Part shown: in pieces, positions 27,574 through 35,862 of the stretch
Layout of the letters: each line of letters opens with the position of its first letter
Numbering within the stretch: the first letter of the stretch is position 1
From: Rhodococcus wratislaviensis
GTDB lineage: Bacteria; Actinomycetota; Actinomycetes; Mycobacteriales; Mycobacteriaceae
Length of the DNA stretch: 64,000 bases
Direction of reading: 5' to 3'
Assembly: GCF_900455735.1 (NCBI RefSeq)
Contig: NZ_UAUI01000021.1
Coordinates: forward strand, 120,195-184,194
The notes under the pieces: generated by a model
Database searches by the model: none
What the model was told of the DNA's origin: nothing
Seen by the model: the letters and a program-made list of their open reading frames with translations, nothing else
Translations under genes and position numbers: made by a program

Positions 27574-28296
27574 TCAACCCAGGTGCTCACCGAAGAAACC
27601 GTCGATCCTCTTCCACGCGTCGGCGGCGGCTTCCGGGTCGGGCACCATCCCCGTGACCTTCGCCAGCGGATGCAGCACCTTCGGGCCGGCCAGTTCGTCG
27701 TTCAGGAACGTATGACCGGCGGTCGGGTACTCCTTCACATCGTGAGTCACGCCTGCCTTCGTCAGCGCCGCCTCCAACTTGGCCGCCGCGTTCCGCAGGG
27801 CGAAGTCCTTCCCGCCGTAACTGGCGACCACCGGGCACGCACCCGCCACCGCCGCCGCGAGGTCGCGCGGCAGGACCCCATAGTTCGGGGCCGCCGCGTC
27901 GAACCCCGTGTGCAGGGTCATCAGGGCGAACCCGCCGCCCATGCAGAACCCGATGACACCGATCTTTCCCGTGCAGTCCGACGAGCCGGACAACCACTGA
28001 CGCGCGGCCTCGATGTCCCCGTACGCCCGCCCCTTCCCCGAGAGCATCGCCCGCATCGTCGACACCAGACAGCGTCGCGCCCCGCCTGCACTGAACAAGT
28101 CCGGCGCCAGCGTCAGAAACCCCGCTGCCGCCAGCCTGTCCGCCTGCCGACGCATCACATCGTCCAAGCCGAACGCCTCGTGCACCATCACCACGCCCGG
28201 CCACGGACCCTCACCGGTCGGCCTCGCCAGATAACCGTGCAAGTTCAGCGAACCGTCGTGCCGCGCAGCGAGGTCGGTCAAGTCGATCTCGGACAT
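27574..28296 (-). CDS. Dienelactone hydrolase-family protein
   Basis: The protein has 240 residues of the alpha/beta-hydrolase fold. The cysteine nucleophile sits at Cys118 in GVIGFCMGGGF; the likely acid lies in SYGGKDFALR and the His in PTAGHTFLND. The oxyanion segment is GVVMVHEAFGLDD. Dienelactone hydrolases open lactones in chloroaromatic catabolism, but many chromosomal copies are generic esterases. No catabolic partners lie beside it. The ATG at 28296 is preferred over an upstream start at 28344. Confidence 0.82.
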   Translation of the reverse strand: MSEIDLTDLAARHDGSLNLHGYLARPTGEGPWPGVVMVHEAFGLDDVMRRQADRLAAAGFLTLAPDLFSAGGARRCLVSTMRAMLSGKGRAYGDIEAARQWLSGSSDCTGKIGVIGFCMGGGFALMTLHTGFDAAAPNYGVLPRDLAAAVAGACPVVASYGGKDFALRNAAAKLEAALTKAGVTHDVKEYPTAGHTFLNDELAGPKVLHPLAKVTGMVPDPEAAADAWKRIDGFFGEHLG

Positions 28297-28415
28297 GTGC
28301 GTCTCCCGTTCCGTCGTCACTTCCAGAACATCTGCGACAACCATGCCCTCCCCATCGCGAGCGCACCACCATTCCCGCTACACTCACCTCGGTGTGCGCC
28401 CAGCGCGTGCACAGC

Positions 28416-28488
28416 GCCTTCGTAGCTCAGGGGATAGAGCAACCCTCTCCTAAAGGGTAGGTCGCAGGTTCGAATCCTGCCGAGGGCA
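28416..28488 (+). tRNA. tRNA-Arg (anticodon CCT)
   Basis: A 73-base cloverleaf is visible. The acceptor stem GCCTTCG pairs with CGAGGGC. The D arm is AGCTCAGGGGATAGAGC. The anticodon stem ACCCT/AGGGT holds loop CTCCTAA with anticodon CCT. The T arm is GCAGGTTCGAATCCTGC. It reads the rare Arg codon AGG. The CCA end is not encoded. No integrase or att-like direct repeat lies beside it. Confidence 0.96.
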
Positions 28489-28603
28489 CTCTCCTGCCTG
28501 CGGAAGCCCTCGCTGCACACAGTCCCAGCGCCTCGGGGAGGTAACGCAGGTCACGCCCGCAGGCGATACGCCGGGTAGGTCGGGACGACCCGAGGAGAGT
28601 CTC

Positions 28604-28696
28604 ATGAACTGGGTGGACATCGACATTTTCCCACCGCCGATCGCCAACCCGCTGCACCTGTTGGCCGCGCTGACGAACAACGGGGCGGGATCATGA
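28604..28696 (+). CDS. Micro-ORF 1 (30 aa)
   Basis: The ORF encodes 30 residues, beginning MNWVDIDIFPPPIAN and ending LTNNGAGS. A strong ribosome-binding sequence, GAGGAGAG (28592-28599 region), lies at proper distance before the ATG. Its stop overlaps the start of a second micro-ORF by ATGA (28693-28696). The peptide is hydrophobic with a proline cluster but no full transmembrane helix. The good RBS and coupling suggest it is translated. The function is unknown. Confidence 0.45.
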   Translation: MNWVDIDIFPPPIANPLHLLAALTNNGAGS

Positions 28697-28797
28697 TCGG
28701 CATACTGCCCGACCTGCCGTACATGGGATTGGACTGGGAGTTCTTCTTCCCGACCAATCTCTACATCGCCTTCATCAACTGGTGGAATCCTTTCTAG
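28693..28797 (+). CDS. Micro-ORF 2 (34 aa, aromatic-rich)
   Basis: The ORF encodes 34 residues, beginning MIGILPDLPYMGLDW and ending NWWNPF. Ten or more residues are aromatic and there are several prolines. Its ATG is the last part of micro-ORF 1 (ATGA overlap), so it would be translated by coupling. It may associate with membranes or be a short regulatory peptide. I know no family for it. Confidence 0.45.
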   Translation: MIGILPDLPYMGLDWEFFFPTNLYIAFINWWNPF

Positions 28798-28864
28798 CGC
28801 ACGGTAGCCCGGCCGGAAGTTATCGAGGACCGTCGCTGACCTCGATAGTTCGTATCGTCGCCCC

Positions 28865-29308
28865 ATGACCACTACAGAGAAACGCCCGGCCGCCCTGCAC
28901 TCCTACTTCGCCTACCGTGACGCCCCGGCCGCTCTGCGCTGGCTGGAGCGCGCGTTCGGGTTCGAGACCACCCTCGAGTTCCCGGACGACAACGGCGGGA
29001 TCATGCATTCCGAATTGCGCCGAGGCGCCGCCGCCATCATGGTCTTCAGCGACGACGGCAACTACGACCGGCCTGCGCTCCGGGGCGAGACCGTCGGGCA
29101 CGGCACGTATCTCAGCGTCGGCGCCGACAGCGAAGTCGACGAGGTCTATGCCACCGCCATCGAGGCCGGCGCCACCCCGGTCTGGGAGCCCGCCGACACC
29201 CAATGGGGGAACTATCGCTGCCGGGTCCTCGACCTCGAGGGCTTCGAGTGGACGTTCGGCACCCTACGCCCGGGCGAGAGCAGCGGCGACTGGCCGGAGG
29301 GCGAATGA
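28865..29308 (+). CDS. VOC-family (glyoxalase/bleomycin-resistance-like) protein
   Basis: The protein has 147 residues. The two beta-alpha-beta halves of the vicinal-oxygen-chelate fold are visible: YFAYRDAPAALRWLERAFGFE, and later DEVYATAIEAGATPVWEPADTQWGNYRCRVLDLEGFEWTF. It resembles PhnB-like glyoxalases. TATCGT lies six bases before the ATG, so the message may be leaderless. The substrate is unknown. Confidence 0.8.
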   Translation: MTTTEKRPAALHSYFAYRDAPAALRWLERAFGFETTLEFPDDNGGIMHSELRRGAAAIMVFSDDGNYDRPALRGETVGHGTYLSVGADSEVDEVYATAIEAGATPVWEPADTQWGNYRCRVLDLEGFEWTFGTLRPGESSGDWPEGE

Positions 29309-29350
29309 CGGTGACACGGAACCCGATCGACGCGGCACCGCACCGGGTTG

Positions 29351-30229
29351 TCAGTCGATCGCGAAGAGTCGCGCCGCGTTGTCGTGGCACACCGCCCGCA
29401 GCCACGGCTCGCCGAGGTCGAATCGGGTGAGTCCCTCGAGTGCGTCGAGGTAGGGGTACGGGATGTTGGGGAAGTCGCTGCCGAACACGATGCGTTCCTG
29501 CAGATCCGCCAGCCGGTGCACCTGGTCGCGCGGAAACGGTGTGGCCGCTTCGGTGTAGTCCGTGAACGTCATCGTCGTGTCGAGATACACGTTGGTGTAC
29601 TGGTCGGCCAAGTCCAGGAATTCCCGGTACTCGGGCAGACCCATGTGGGCGATGATCAGGTGCAGCCTCGGGTACCGCGCCAGCAATTCGGCGATCGGGC
29701 CGGGGCCCGTGTAGGTGCCGGGCGCCGGCCCCGATCCGCAATGGATGACCACCGGAACACCCGACTCCTGCAGCACACCCCACACGGGGTCGAGGAGCGG
29801 ATCGTTCGGCGAGTAATCGCCCACCTGGATGTGGGACTTGAAGACGCGCGTGCCCGACTCGACTGCCTCCGCGACATATGTGGCCGCGGACTCCTCGGGG
29901 TAGAACGTGGACGTCCGCAGACAATCGGGGGTCTGTTCGGCGAACTCGACCGACCACTGGTTCAGCCAGGCGGCCATCTCCGGCTTGTGCGGATAGATCA
30001 TGGACGTGAACCGCCTGACACCGAACCCGCGCAGGTGTTCGACGCGGACGTCCTCTTCGTGCCGGTAGTGGATGGGCCACTCACGTCCGGTGAGGGGACC
30101 GACCGCGTCGAAGTAACCCCACACCTTCTCCATCACGTTCGCGGGCATGAAGTGGGTGTGGACGTCGATGATGCCGGGCAGCCCCAGCGCACGCCAGAAC
30201 TCCTGCACCCGCAGATCCTCGGACAACAA
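29351..30229 (-). CDS. Amidohydrolase-family (ACMSD-like) hydrolase/decarboxylase
   Basis: The protein has 292 residues of the TIM-barrel amidohydrolase_2 family. It has the metal-binding IIDVHTHFMP (His24, His26), a middle VVIHCGSG, HLIIAHMGLPEY, and the terminal aspartate motif VFGSDFPNIPYP. The family includes metal-dependent decarboxylases of aromatic or semialdehyde acids. The start at 30229 is a TTG with GAGGAG just upstream; a GTG at residue 8 is an alternative. It stands alone between the VOC and RNase H genes. Confidence 0.75.
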   Translation of the reverse strand: MLSEDLRVQEFWRALGLPGIIDVHTHFMPANVMEKVWGYFDAVGPLTGREWPIHYRHEEDVRVEHLRGFGVRRFTSMIYPHKPEMAAWLNQWSVEFAEQTPDCLRTSTFYPEESAATYVAEAVESGTRVFKSHIQVGDYSPNDPLLDPVWGVLQESGVPVVIHCGSGPAPGTYTGPGPIAELLARYPRLHLIIAHMGLPEYREFLDLADQYTNVYLDTTMTFTDYTEAATPFPRDQVHRLADLQERIVFGSDFPNIPYPYLDALEGLTRFDLGEPWLRAVCHDNAARLFAID

Positions 30230-30287
30230 TCTTCTCCTCGACGCAGTGCCGGACGCAGAACCCCGGCGGATCAGAACAGGGGCCGCC

Positions 30288-30821
30288 TCAGAACAGGGTG
30301 AACGCGTCCTCGGCCTCGGGGGTGGACGGCGCGACGGCTGCCGGTGCGGGCGCGGGGGCCGGCGCTGTCACCGGTGCAGGCGCGAGCGCACCGGACGCGA
30401 CGGCGCGCGCCGCCTCGCCGGCGAGGACGTCGGCCATCTCGTTGTAGTGGTTGCCGACGTGACCACGAACCCAGCGGAAACGCACGGGCCCGGGACGTTC
30501 GCCGATGGCCCGGTCGATGGACTGCACCAGCGCGAGATTCTTGACGGGAGCACCACCCGCCGTCTTCCAGCCCTTGCGCTTCCAACCGGGCAGCCACTCC
30601 GACGCGCACTTGATGGCGTACTGGGAATCGGACTCGATCAGCAGCGGATCGGCCCCGGGATGCGCGGTGATCGCTTCGAGCAAGGCCCGCAGCTCGGCGA
30701 TCTGATTTGTCCCGGAGGGTTCGCCACCCGATTGGCTGGGACCCTCGTGATTGACCCATGCCCAGCCGATCGCCCCACCGGGGTTGCGGAGGCAGGATCC
30801 GTCGGTACTCACGATGATCAT
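30288..30821 (-). CDS. Ribonuclease HI with Ala/Pro-rich tail
   Basis: The protein has 177 residues. The RNase H domain (1-140) has catalytic Asp7 (STDGSC), Glu43 (AELRALLEA) and Asp65 (ESDSQYA), plus WVRGHVGNHYNEMAD. It cleaves RNA in RNA-DNA hybrids. The last 35 residues are an Ala/Pro tail ending EDAFTLF. TAAAGT lies seven bases before the ATG. It is divergent from the alkA-type gene with only 72 bases between them. Confidence 0.9.
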   Translation of the reverse strand: MIIVSTDGSCLRNPGGAIGWAWVNHEGPSQSGGEPSGTNQIAELRALLEAITAHPGADPLLIESDSQYAIKCASEWLPGWKRKGWKTAGGAPVKNLALVQSIDRAIGERPGPVRFRWVRGHVGNHYNEMADVLAGEAARAVASGALAPAPVTAPAPAPAPAAVAPSTPEAEDAFTLF

Positions 30822-30893
30822 GGCTGGGACTTTACGTGCGCGCTCCGACATCCGCCGGTAGCGGTCGCCTTCGGAGTGGATACGCTGCATTCG

Positions 30894-31820
30894 ATGACGG
30901 TTTCGCTGGAGGTGGTCGAGACCACCGTGACCGCGCGGCGTCCCCTGGACGTCGCCATGTCGTTGCAGCCGCTGCAACGTGGCAAGGGCGACCCCTGCCA
31001 CCGCCGGACGGCCGACGGCTCGATCTGGCGGACGTCGGTGCAGAAGTCGGGCCCGGTCACCTATCGCCTCACTCAGACCGACCGCCACTCGGTGCGCTGT
31101 CAGGCATGGGGTGCGGGCGCCCACGAGCTGTCCGCCGGACTCGGCCGCCTCGTCGGCGACCACGACGACTGCGCGGACTTCGCCCCCGGCCATCCGATCC
31201 TCGTCGAGGCCCACCGCCGATTCCCGCAGCTGCGCCTCGGCCGCACCGACCGGGTGATGGAGGCCCTCGTGCCCGCGATCCTCGAGCAGCGTGTGCACGG
31301 CATAGCGGCGTTCGCGTCGTGGCGGCGTCTCGTGTGGAAGTTCGGCGGGCCCGCTCCCGGTCCCGCTCCGGACGGGATGCGGCTGCCCCCGACCGCGGAC
31401 GTGTGGCGGCGGGTTCCGTCCTGGGAATTCCACCGGGCCAACGTCGACCCGAACCGGTCCCGGACGATCGTCCGCTGCGCGCAGGTAGCCGACCGGCTCG
31501 AGAAGATCGTCGACCTCCCCCGCGAGGAAGCGAATCGCCGGCTGATGTCCGTCCCCGGCGTCGGGATCTGGACGGCGGCCGAGGTGTCGCAGCGTGCGCT
31601 CGGCGACCCCGACGCCCTGTCGGTCGGCGACTATCACCTCGCCGCGATGGTGGGGTGGTCGCTGCTCGGCAAGCCCCTCGACGACGCCGAGATGGTGGAG
31701 TACCTGGCCCCGCTTCAGCCGCACCGCCATCGCGCCGTGCGGCTGCTGGAGGTGAGCGGGAAGGCCGTCAAACCGAAGTTCGGGCCCCGCACGGCGCTCG
31801 TCGACCACACCTGGCACTGA
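30894..31820 (+). CDS. AlkA-type DNA-3-methyladenine glycosylase
   Basis: The protein has 308 residues of the HhH-GPD family. The helix-hairpin-helix LMSVPGVGIWTAAEV (217-231) is followed by the catalytic Asp246 in SVGDYHLA. The N-terminal half matches the AlkA lobe. It should remove alkylated purines. TACGCT lies seven bases before the ATG, implying a leaderless transcript from the compact divergent promoter shared with RNase HI. Confidence 0.85.
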   Translation: MTVSLEVVETTVTARRPLDVAMSLQPLQRGKGDPCHRRTADGSIWRTSVQKSGPVTYRLTQTDRHSVRCQAWGAGAHELSAGLGRLVGDHDDCADFAPGHPILVEAHRRFPQLRLGRTDRVMEALVPAILEQRVHGIAAFASWRRLVWKFGGPAPGPAPDGMRLPPTADVWRRVPSWEFHRANVDPNRSRTIVRCAQVADRLEKIVDLPREEANRRLMSVPGVGIWTAAEVSQRALGDPDALSVGDYHLAAMVGWSLLGKPLDDAEMVEYLAPLQPHRHRAVRLLEVSGKAVKPKFGPRTALVDHTWH

Positions 31821-31860
31821 CCCGGCAGTCGCGGAGGCCCCAGACGCGTTTCCCGCACCC

Positions 31861-31899
31861 ATGAACACCTGTTCAAGTGTTCATACGAGAAACTAGACT
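31861..31899 (+). promoter_or_regulatory. cbiMNQO promoter with SmtB/ArsR-like operator
   Basis: A 24-base inverted repeat (ATGAACAC, 8-base spacer, GTGTTCAT; 31861-31884) contains a second perfect palindrome TGAACA-CC-TGTTCA (31862-31875). The latter resembles the TGAACA-N2-T(A/G)TTCA operators of the SmtB/ArsR metal sensors. TAGACT (31894-31899) is a good -10, so the repeat covers the -35. Metal-responsive repression of the cobalt importer is inferred. Confidence 0.55.
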
Positions 31900-31932
31900 T
31901 CGAAGAATCAGCTGCCGGCCGGAGGAGTCGCC

Positions 31933-32643
31933 GTGGAACCCGTGGCAATGCACATGAGCGACGGCCTGATCAATGCGCCGACCTCACTGCTGTTCGTCGT
32001 CGTCGCGGTGGCGGGACTGTCGATCGCCGCGTGGCGCGCGCGCTCGGAACTCGACGAACGCGCTGCACCGATGGCCGGTCTCGTGGCGGCCTTCATCTTC
32101 GCGGTCCAGATGGTCAACTTCCCGATCCTTCCCGGTGTGAGCGGACACCTCCTCGGTGGTGCGCTCGCCGCCATCCTCGTCGGCCCCTACACCGGGATGC
32201 TCTGCGTCTCGATCGTGCTGATCGTGCAGGCCCTGCTGTTCGCCGACGGTGGGCTGACGGCGCTGGGAGCGAACATCACCAACATGGCGATCATCGGGGT
32301 GGTCGTCGGCTACGGCGTCGCGGTGGCCCTGCGTCCGCTCGTCGTGCGACAGCAGCGACTGCGCTTCCGCGTCCTCGGCGGACTCGCATTCGCCGCGGCA
32401 CTGTGCGGAACGGTGGCGGCGTCGATGGGCTTCGTCCTCGAGTACGCGATCGGCGGTCATGCGACATCCGGAGATTCGACGTCGCTGGGCCCGGTGGCGG
32501 CGTACATGCTCGGGGCGCACGTGCTGATCGGCATCGGCGAAGGCCTCATCACCGCCGTCACGGTGACGGCCGTCGCGAAGGCGCGCCCCGACCTCGTGTA
32601 CCTGCTGCGGACGGCACCGCGACGAGTCGAGGTGCAGGCATGA
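31933..32643 (+). CDS. cbiM: Cobalt ECF transporter substrate-capture protein CbiM
   Basis: The protein has 236 residues and seven or so membrane helices. The CbiM signature MHMSDGLINAPTS at the N-terminus provides the metal-binding His and the exposed N-terminal segment, and PILPGVSGHLLGGALAAILVGPYTGML is the core motif. The GTG at 31933 follows GGAGGAG; an ATG at 31948 would start right at MHMSDG, which is how mature CbiM begins, and cannot be excluded. It heads a complete cbiMNQO set. Confidence 0.9.
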   Translation: MEPVAMHMSDGLINAPTSLLFVVVAVAGLSIAAWRARSELDERAAPMAGLVAAFIFAVQMVNFPILPGVSGHLLGGALAAILVGPYTGMLCVSIVLIVQALLFADGGLTALGANITNMAIIGVVVGYGVAVALRPLVVRQQRLRFRVLGGLAFAAALCGTVAASMGFVLEYAIGGHATSGDSTSLGPVAAYMLGAHVLIGIGEGLITAVTVTAVAKARPDLVYLLRTAPRRVEVQA

Positions 32644-33002
32644 GCACGTCGTCGCCGGTCTCGCTGCGCCGATTCCTTCTCGGCTTCGCGCTGGTGGCGC
32701 TGCTCGTCGCCGGCGCGGTCTCCTACCTCGCCAGCTCGAGTCCGGACGGTCTGGATGCCGCGACCACTCGCGGGTGCGAAACCGTGGAAACCGATACCGG
32801 GGAGACGCTCGTGGGTGACTGCATCGCCCAGAACGCGTCCGCCCATCCGTTGTCGGACTCGCCGCTCGCCGACTACACGGTGGGCGGCCGGTCGCATCTC
32901 ACCGGGGTCGCGGGCGTGATCGGCGCGACCGCCACGTTCGTCGTCGCGGGTGGACTGTTCTGGTTGCTCGCCCGCGCGCGGCGGAACCGAACGAGCCCCT
33001 GA
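32640..33002 (+). CDS. cbiN: Cobalt transporter accessory protein CbiN-like
   Basis: The protein has 120 residues with two membrane helices (about 12-31 and 88-110) joined by a short extracytoplasmic loop that contains the CbiN/PDGLE-domain motif SSSPDGLDAAT. CbiN stimulates metal loading of CbiM. Its start overlaps the cbiM stop (ATGA). Confidence 0.82.
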   Translation: MSTSSPVSLRRFLLGFALVALLVAGAVSYLASSSPDGLDAATTRGCETVETDTGETLVGDCIAQNASAHPLSDSPLADYTVGGRSHLTGVAGVIGATATFVVAGGLFWLLARARRNRTSP

Positions 33003-33004
33003 CC

Positions 33005-33769
33005 GTGGGAGCCGGTCACGCCCACCCGCTCTACCTCGACGGCACGTCCCCTCTGCACCGGATGCCCGCCGAGGTCGGGATCGTCTGCGCCGTCGTCTTC
33101 GTCTTCGCGGTGGTCGCGACGCCACGCGAGGCGTTCTGGGCGTTCGCAGGATATCTCGCGATCCTGCTCGTGATCTGGCGGATCGCCGGCATTTCGCTGC
33201 GGTGGATCGGGCCGAGGATGCTGATCGAGTTGCCGTTCGTGACGCTCGCGCTTCTGCTGCCGTTCGCCGAGGGCGGCGCACGCGTCACCGCCCTCGGACT
33301 GTCGCTGTCGGTCGCGGGCCTGTACGCGGCCTGGGGCATTCTCGTGAAGGGCACGCTCGGCGTCCTGGTCTCGCTGACGCTCGCCGCGACGACGCCCGCG
33401 CGGGACCTGCCGTTGGGTCTGGCGCGGCTGCGGGTGCCCGCGATGCTCACCACGATCGTGGTGCTGATGCTGCGCTACCTCGACCTGCTCACCGCCGAGG
33501 TCGAGCGGATGCGCACCGCCCGGCTCTCCCGCGGCGACGACCCCCGGACGTTCCGGCAGATCGGTGCCACCGCCCGGGGCGTCGGCGGATTGTTCGTGCG
33601 GTCCTACGAGCGCGGCGAGCGCGTCCACCTCGCCATGCTGTCGCGGGGATTCACCGGTTCCGTTCCCACGGCCGGGGCGCCCCCGGCGACCGCCGCGATG
33701 TGGCGGGCGGGGCTCGTGCCCGCCGTGTGCGCGGTGGGGATCTGTATCACGGCGTGCGTGCTCCGATGA
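33005..33769 (+). CDS. cbiQ: Cobalt ECF transporter transmembrane protein CbiQ
   Basis: The protein has 254 residues and five or more membrane helices. The coupling motifs typical of ECF T-components are visible as RMRTARLSRGDD and SYERGERVHLAMLSRGFTG. It links CbiM to the ATPase. The GTG start is two bases after the cbiN stop, and its stop overlaps the cbiO start (ATGA). Confidence 0.88.
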   Translation: MGAGHAHPLYLDGTSPLHRMPAEVGIVCAVVFVFAVVATPREAFWAFAGYLAILLVIWRIAGISLRWIGPRMLIELPFVTLALLLPFAEGGARVTALGLSLSVAGLYAAWGILVKGTLGVLVSLTLAATTPARDLPLGLARLRVPAMLTTIVVLMLRYLDLLTAEVERMRTARLSRGDDPRTFRQIGATARGVGGLFVRSYERGERVHLAMLSRGFTGSVPTAGAPPATAAMWRAGLVPAVCAVGICITACVLR

Positions 33770-34560
33770 CCGCGGCCGTGCATCTCGTGGGCGTCTCGTT
33801 CGCCTATCCGGACGGCAGGGCCGCGCTGCACCGGATCGATCTCACGGTGCAACCCGGCGAGCGGGTGGCCGTTCTCGGTCCGAACGGGGCCGGGAAGACC
33901 ACACTGATGTTGCACCTCAACGGCATTCTGACGGCCACCGGGGGCAGTGTCACCGTGGGCGGGCTGGAACTGTCGCGGGGGGCGTCCCGGGACACGGTGC
34001 GGGAGGTCCGGCGCCGCGTCGGCATCGTCTTCCAGGACCCCGACGACCAGTTGTTCATGCCGACCGTCGCGCAGGACGTCGCGTTCGGCCCGGTCAATTT
34101 CGGGGTCACCGGGACCGCGCTCGACGAGCGGGTGCACGATGCGCTGGCGGCCGTGGACATGACGGCACACTCGGATCGCAATCCCGCGCACCTCTCGGTG
34201 GGGCAGCGCCGCCGCGTCGCGCTGGCGACGGTCCTCGCGTGCGCCCCGGACGTCCTCGTGCTGGACGAGCCGTCGAGCAATCTCGACCCCGTCGCCCGAC
34301 GTGAACTGGCCGAAGTCCTCCTGGGTATCGACACCACGCAGCTGCTCGTCACGCACGACCTGCCGTACGCCGCCCAGTTGTGCACGCGCGCCGTGATCCT
34401 CGACGAGGGACACCTGGTGGCCGACGGTCCGATCCTGGAACTGCTCGGCGACCCCGCGCTGCTCGCCGAGCATCGCCTCGAGTTGCCCTGGGGTTTCCGG
34501 CTTCCCGCGACCGACCCTCATTCGCCCGGCGAACGATCCGTGACACCGCAGATCAGGTAG
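33766..34560 (+). CDS. cbiO: Cobalt ECF transporter ATP-binding protein CbiO
   Basis: The protein has 264 residues. It has Walker A GPNGAGKTT (38-46), the Q-loop VFQDPDDQLF typical of ECF ATPases, signature LSVGQRRR, Walker B VLVLDEPSSNLD and the H-loop THDLPYA. It powers the importer. With CbiM, CbiN and CbiQ it makes a complete Co(II) uptake system; cobF elsewhere in the window shows that the organism makes cobalamin. Confidence 0.92.
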   Translation: MTAAVHLVGVSFAYPDGRAALHRIDLTVQPGERVAVLGPNGAGKTTLMLHLNGILTATGGSVTVGGLELSRGASRDTVREVRRRVGIVFQDPDDQLFMPTVAQDVAFGPVNFGVTGTALDERVHDALAAVDMTAHSDRNPAHLSVGQRRRVALATVLACAPDVLVLDEPSSNLDPVARRELAEVLLGIDTTQLLVTHDLPYAAQLCTRAVILDEGHLVADGPILELLGDPALLAEHRLELPWGFRLPATDPHSPGERSVTPQIR

Positions 34561-34611
34561 CTCACGATGGGGAGACGAAGCTTCGCCCCGCACTCCCACC
34601 GGAGGTCCGCG

Positions 34612-35682
34612 ATGTCCATACCCGAAGCCGACGCCGGGGCGGTGTCCCAGCGCATTTTCGACGCATCGCTCGGGGCGATCGACCTCCTCGCCGTCCATCT
34701 GGGCGACCGTCTCGGCTGGTACCGCAGTCTCGCGTCGGACGGTCCGGCGACCGCGGACCAACTGGCGGAACGCACCTCCACCCACCCGCGGTACGCGCGG
34801 GAGTGGCTCGAACAGCAGGCCGTGTCGGGACTTCTCACGGTCGACGATTCGGAGCCACGGACGTTCACGCTTCCGGCCGGCGCCGCCGAAGTGCTCACCG
34901 ACGAGCAGAGTCTCAACTATCTTGCCCCGCTGGCGCGGATCTTCGTCGCCGCGACCTCGCAGATGCCCGCATTGCTGGAGGCGTACCGCACGGGCGGCGG
35001 GGTGGGTTGGGCGAAGTACGGCGCGGATGCCCGTGAGTCGCAGGCCGACATGAATCGTCCGTGGTACGAGCAGGTTCTTCCCGGTGCGCTGGCATCGGTT
35101 CCCGAGGTCGACGCACTGCTCCGGACGCCCGGTGCCGCGATCGCCGACGTCGGATGCGGCGGCGCCTGGTCCACGATCGCACTCGCGCGCGCCTACCCGG
35201 ACGCCCGGCTCCACGGCTACGACATCGACACCGCGACCGTCGAACTCGCGAGGTCCAATGTGCGCGAGCGGCCGGACGTCGCCGATCGGATCACGATCAC
35301 CGAATCGGATGCGGCGGGAATTCCCGAGAGCAGCTACACGGCCGCGTTCGCGTTCGAATGCATCCACGACATGCCCGCGCCCGTCGATGTACTGTCCGCG
35401 GTACGCAGGGCATTGGTTCCCGGTGGCGCGCTGATCGTGATGGACGAGGCGGTGGACGACGAGTTCTCCGCGCCGGGAAGCGACATCGAGCGTCTGATGT
35501 ACGGATTCAGCCTCACCGTGTGCCTTCCCGACGGGATGAACCACACACCGAGCGCGGGCACCGGAACGGTCATGCGCCCGAGCACATTGCGCGGCTACGC
35601 CGAGGCGGCCGGTTTCGGCACCATGGACGTCCTGCCGATCGAGGATTTCGCGTTCTTCCGGTTCTACCGGCTCACGGTGTAA
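34612..35682 (+). CDS. SAM-dependent methyltransferase with N-terminal winged helix
   Basis: The protein has 356 residues. The first 100 form a winged-helix dimerisation-like domain (LAERTSTHPRYAREWLEQQAVSGLL). The Rossmann domain follows with IADVGCGGAWSTIALARAYP as the SAM motif. It resembles the Rv2258c-like group of small-molecule methyltransferases. GGAGGT precedes the ATG by six bases. It follows cbiO by 51 bases but no functional tie is evident. The substrate is unknown. Confidence 0.82.
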   Translation: MSIPEADAGAVSQRIFDASLGAIDLLAVHLGDRLGWYRSLASDGPATADQLAERTSTHPRYAREWLEQQAVSGLLTVDDSEPRTFTLPAGAAEVLTDEQSLNYLAPLARIFVAATSQMPALLEAYRTGGGVGWAKYGADARESQADMNRPWYEQVLPGALASVPEVDALLRTPGAAIADVGCGGAWSTIALARAYPDARLHGYDIDTATVELARSNVRERPDVADRITITESDAAGIPESSYTAAFAFECIHDMPAPVDVLSAVRRALVPGGALIVMDEAVDDEFSAPGSDIERLMYGFSLTVCLPDGMNHTPSAGTGTVMRPSTLRGYAEAAGFGTMDVLPIEDFAFFRFYRLTV

Positions 35683-35862
35683 TCCCTGGACCGACACCCC
35701 GATACGCACGTATTTTGCGGAAAGGCCGAAAACTGGGGCATCCGAAGGGGGAAGATGTCTGCAGTAGGCAGGTTACGGACGCTTTCGCCGGTCGGGGCAA
35801 GTGAAGCGCCAGGTCGAACCAGATTTGTCGTTTGTCATCCGCTACTACGCATGGGAAACACC

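Noticed and set aside
28416..28900. Integrated element at the tRNA-Arg gene
   Set aside because: No integrase, phage gene or direct repeat of the tRNA 3' end was seen; only micro-ORFs and a VOC gene follow.
31821..31932. Cobalamin riboswitch before cbiM
   Set aside because: The leader is too short and lacks a B12-box-like sequence; a palindromic operator is present instead.
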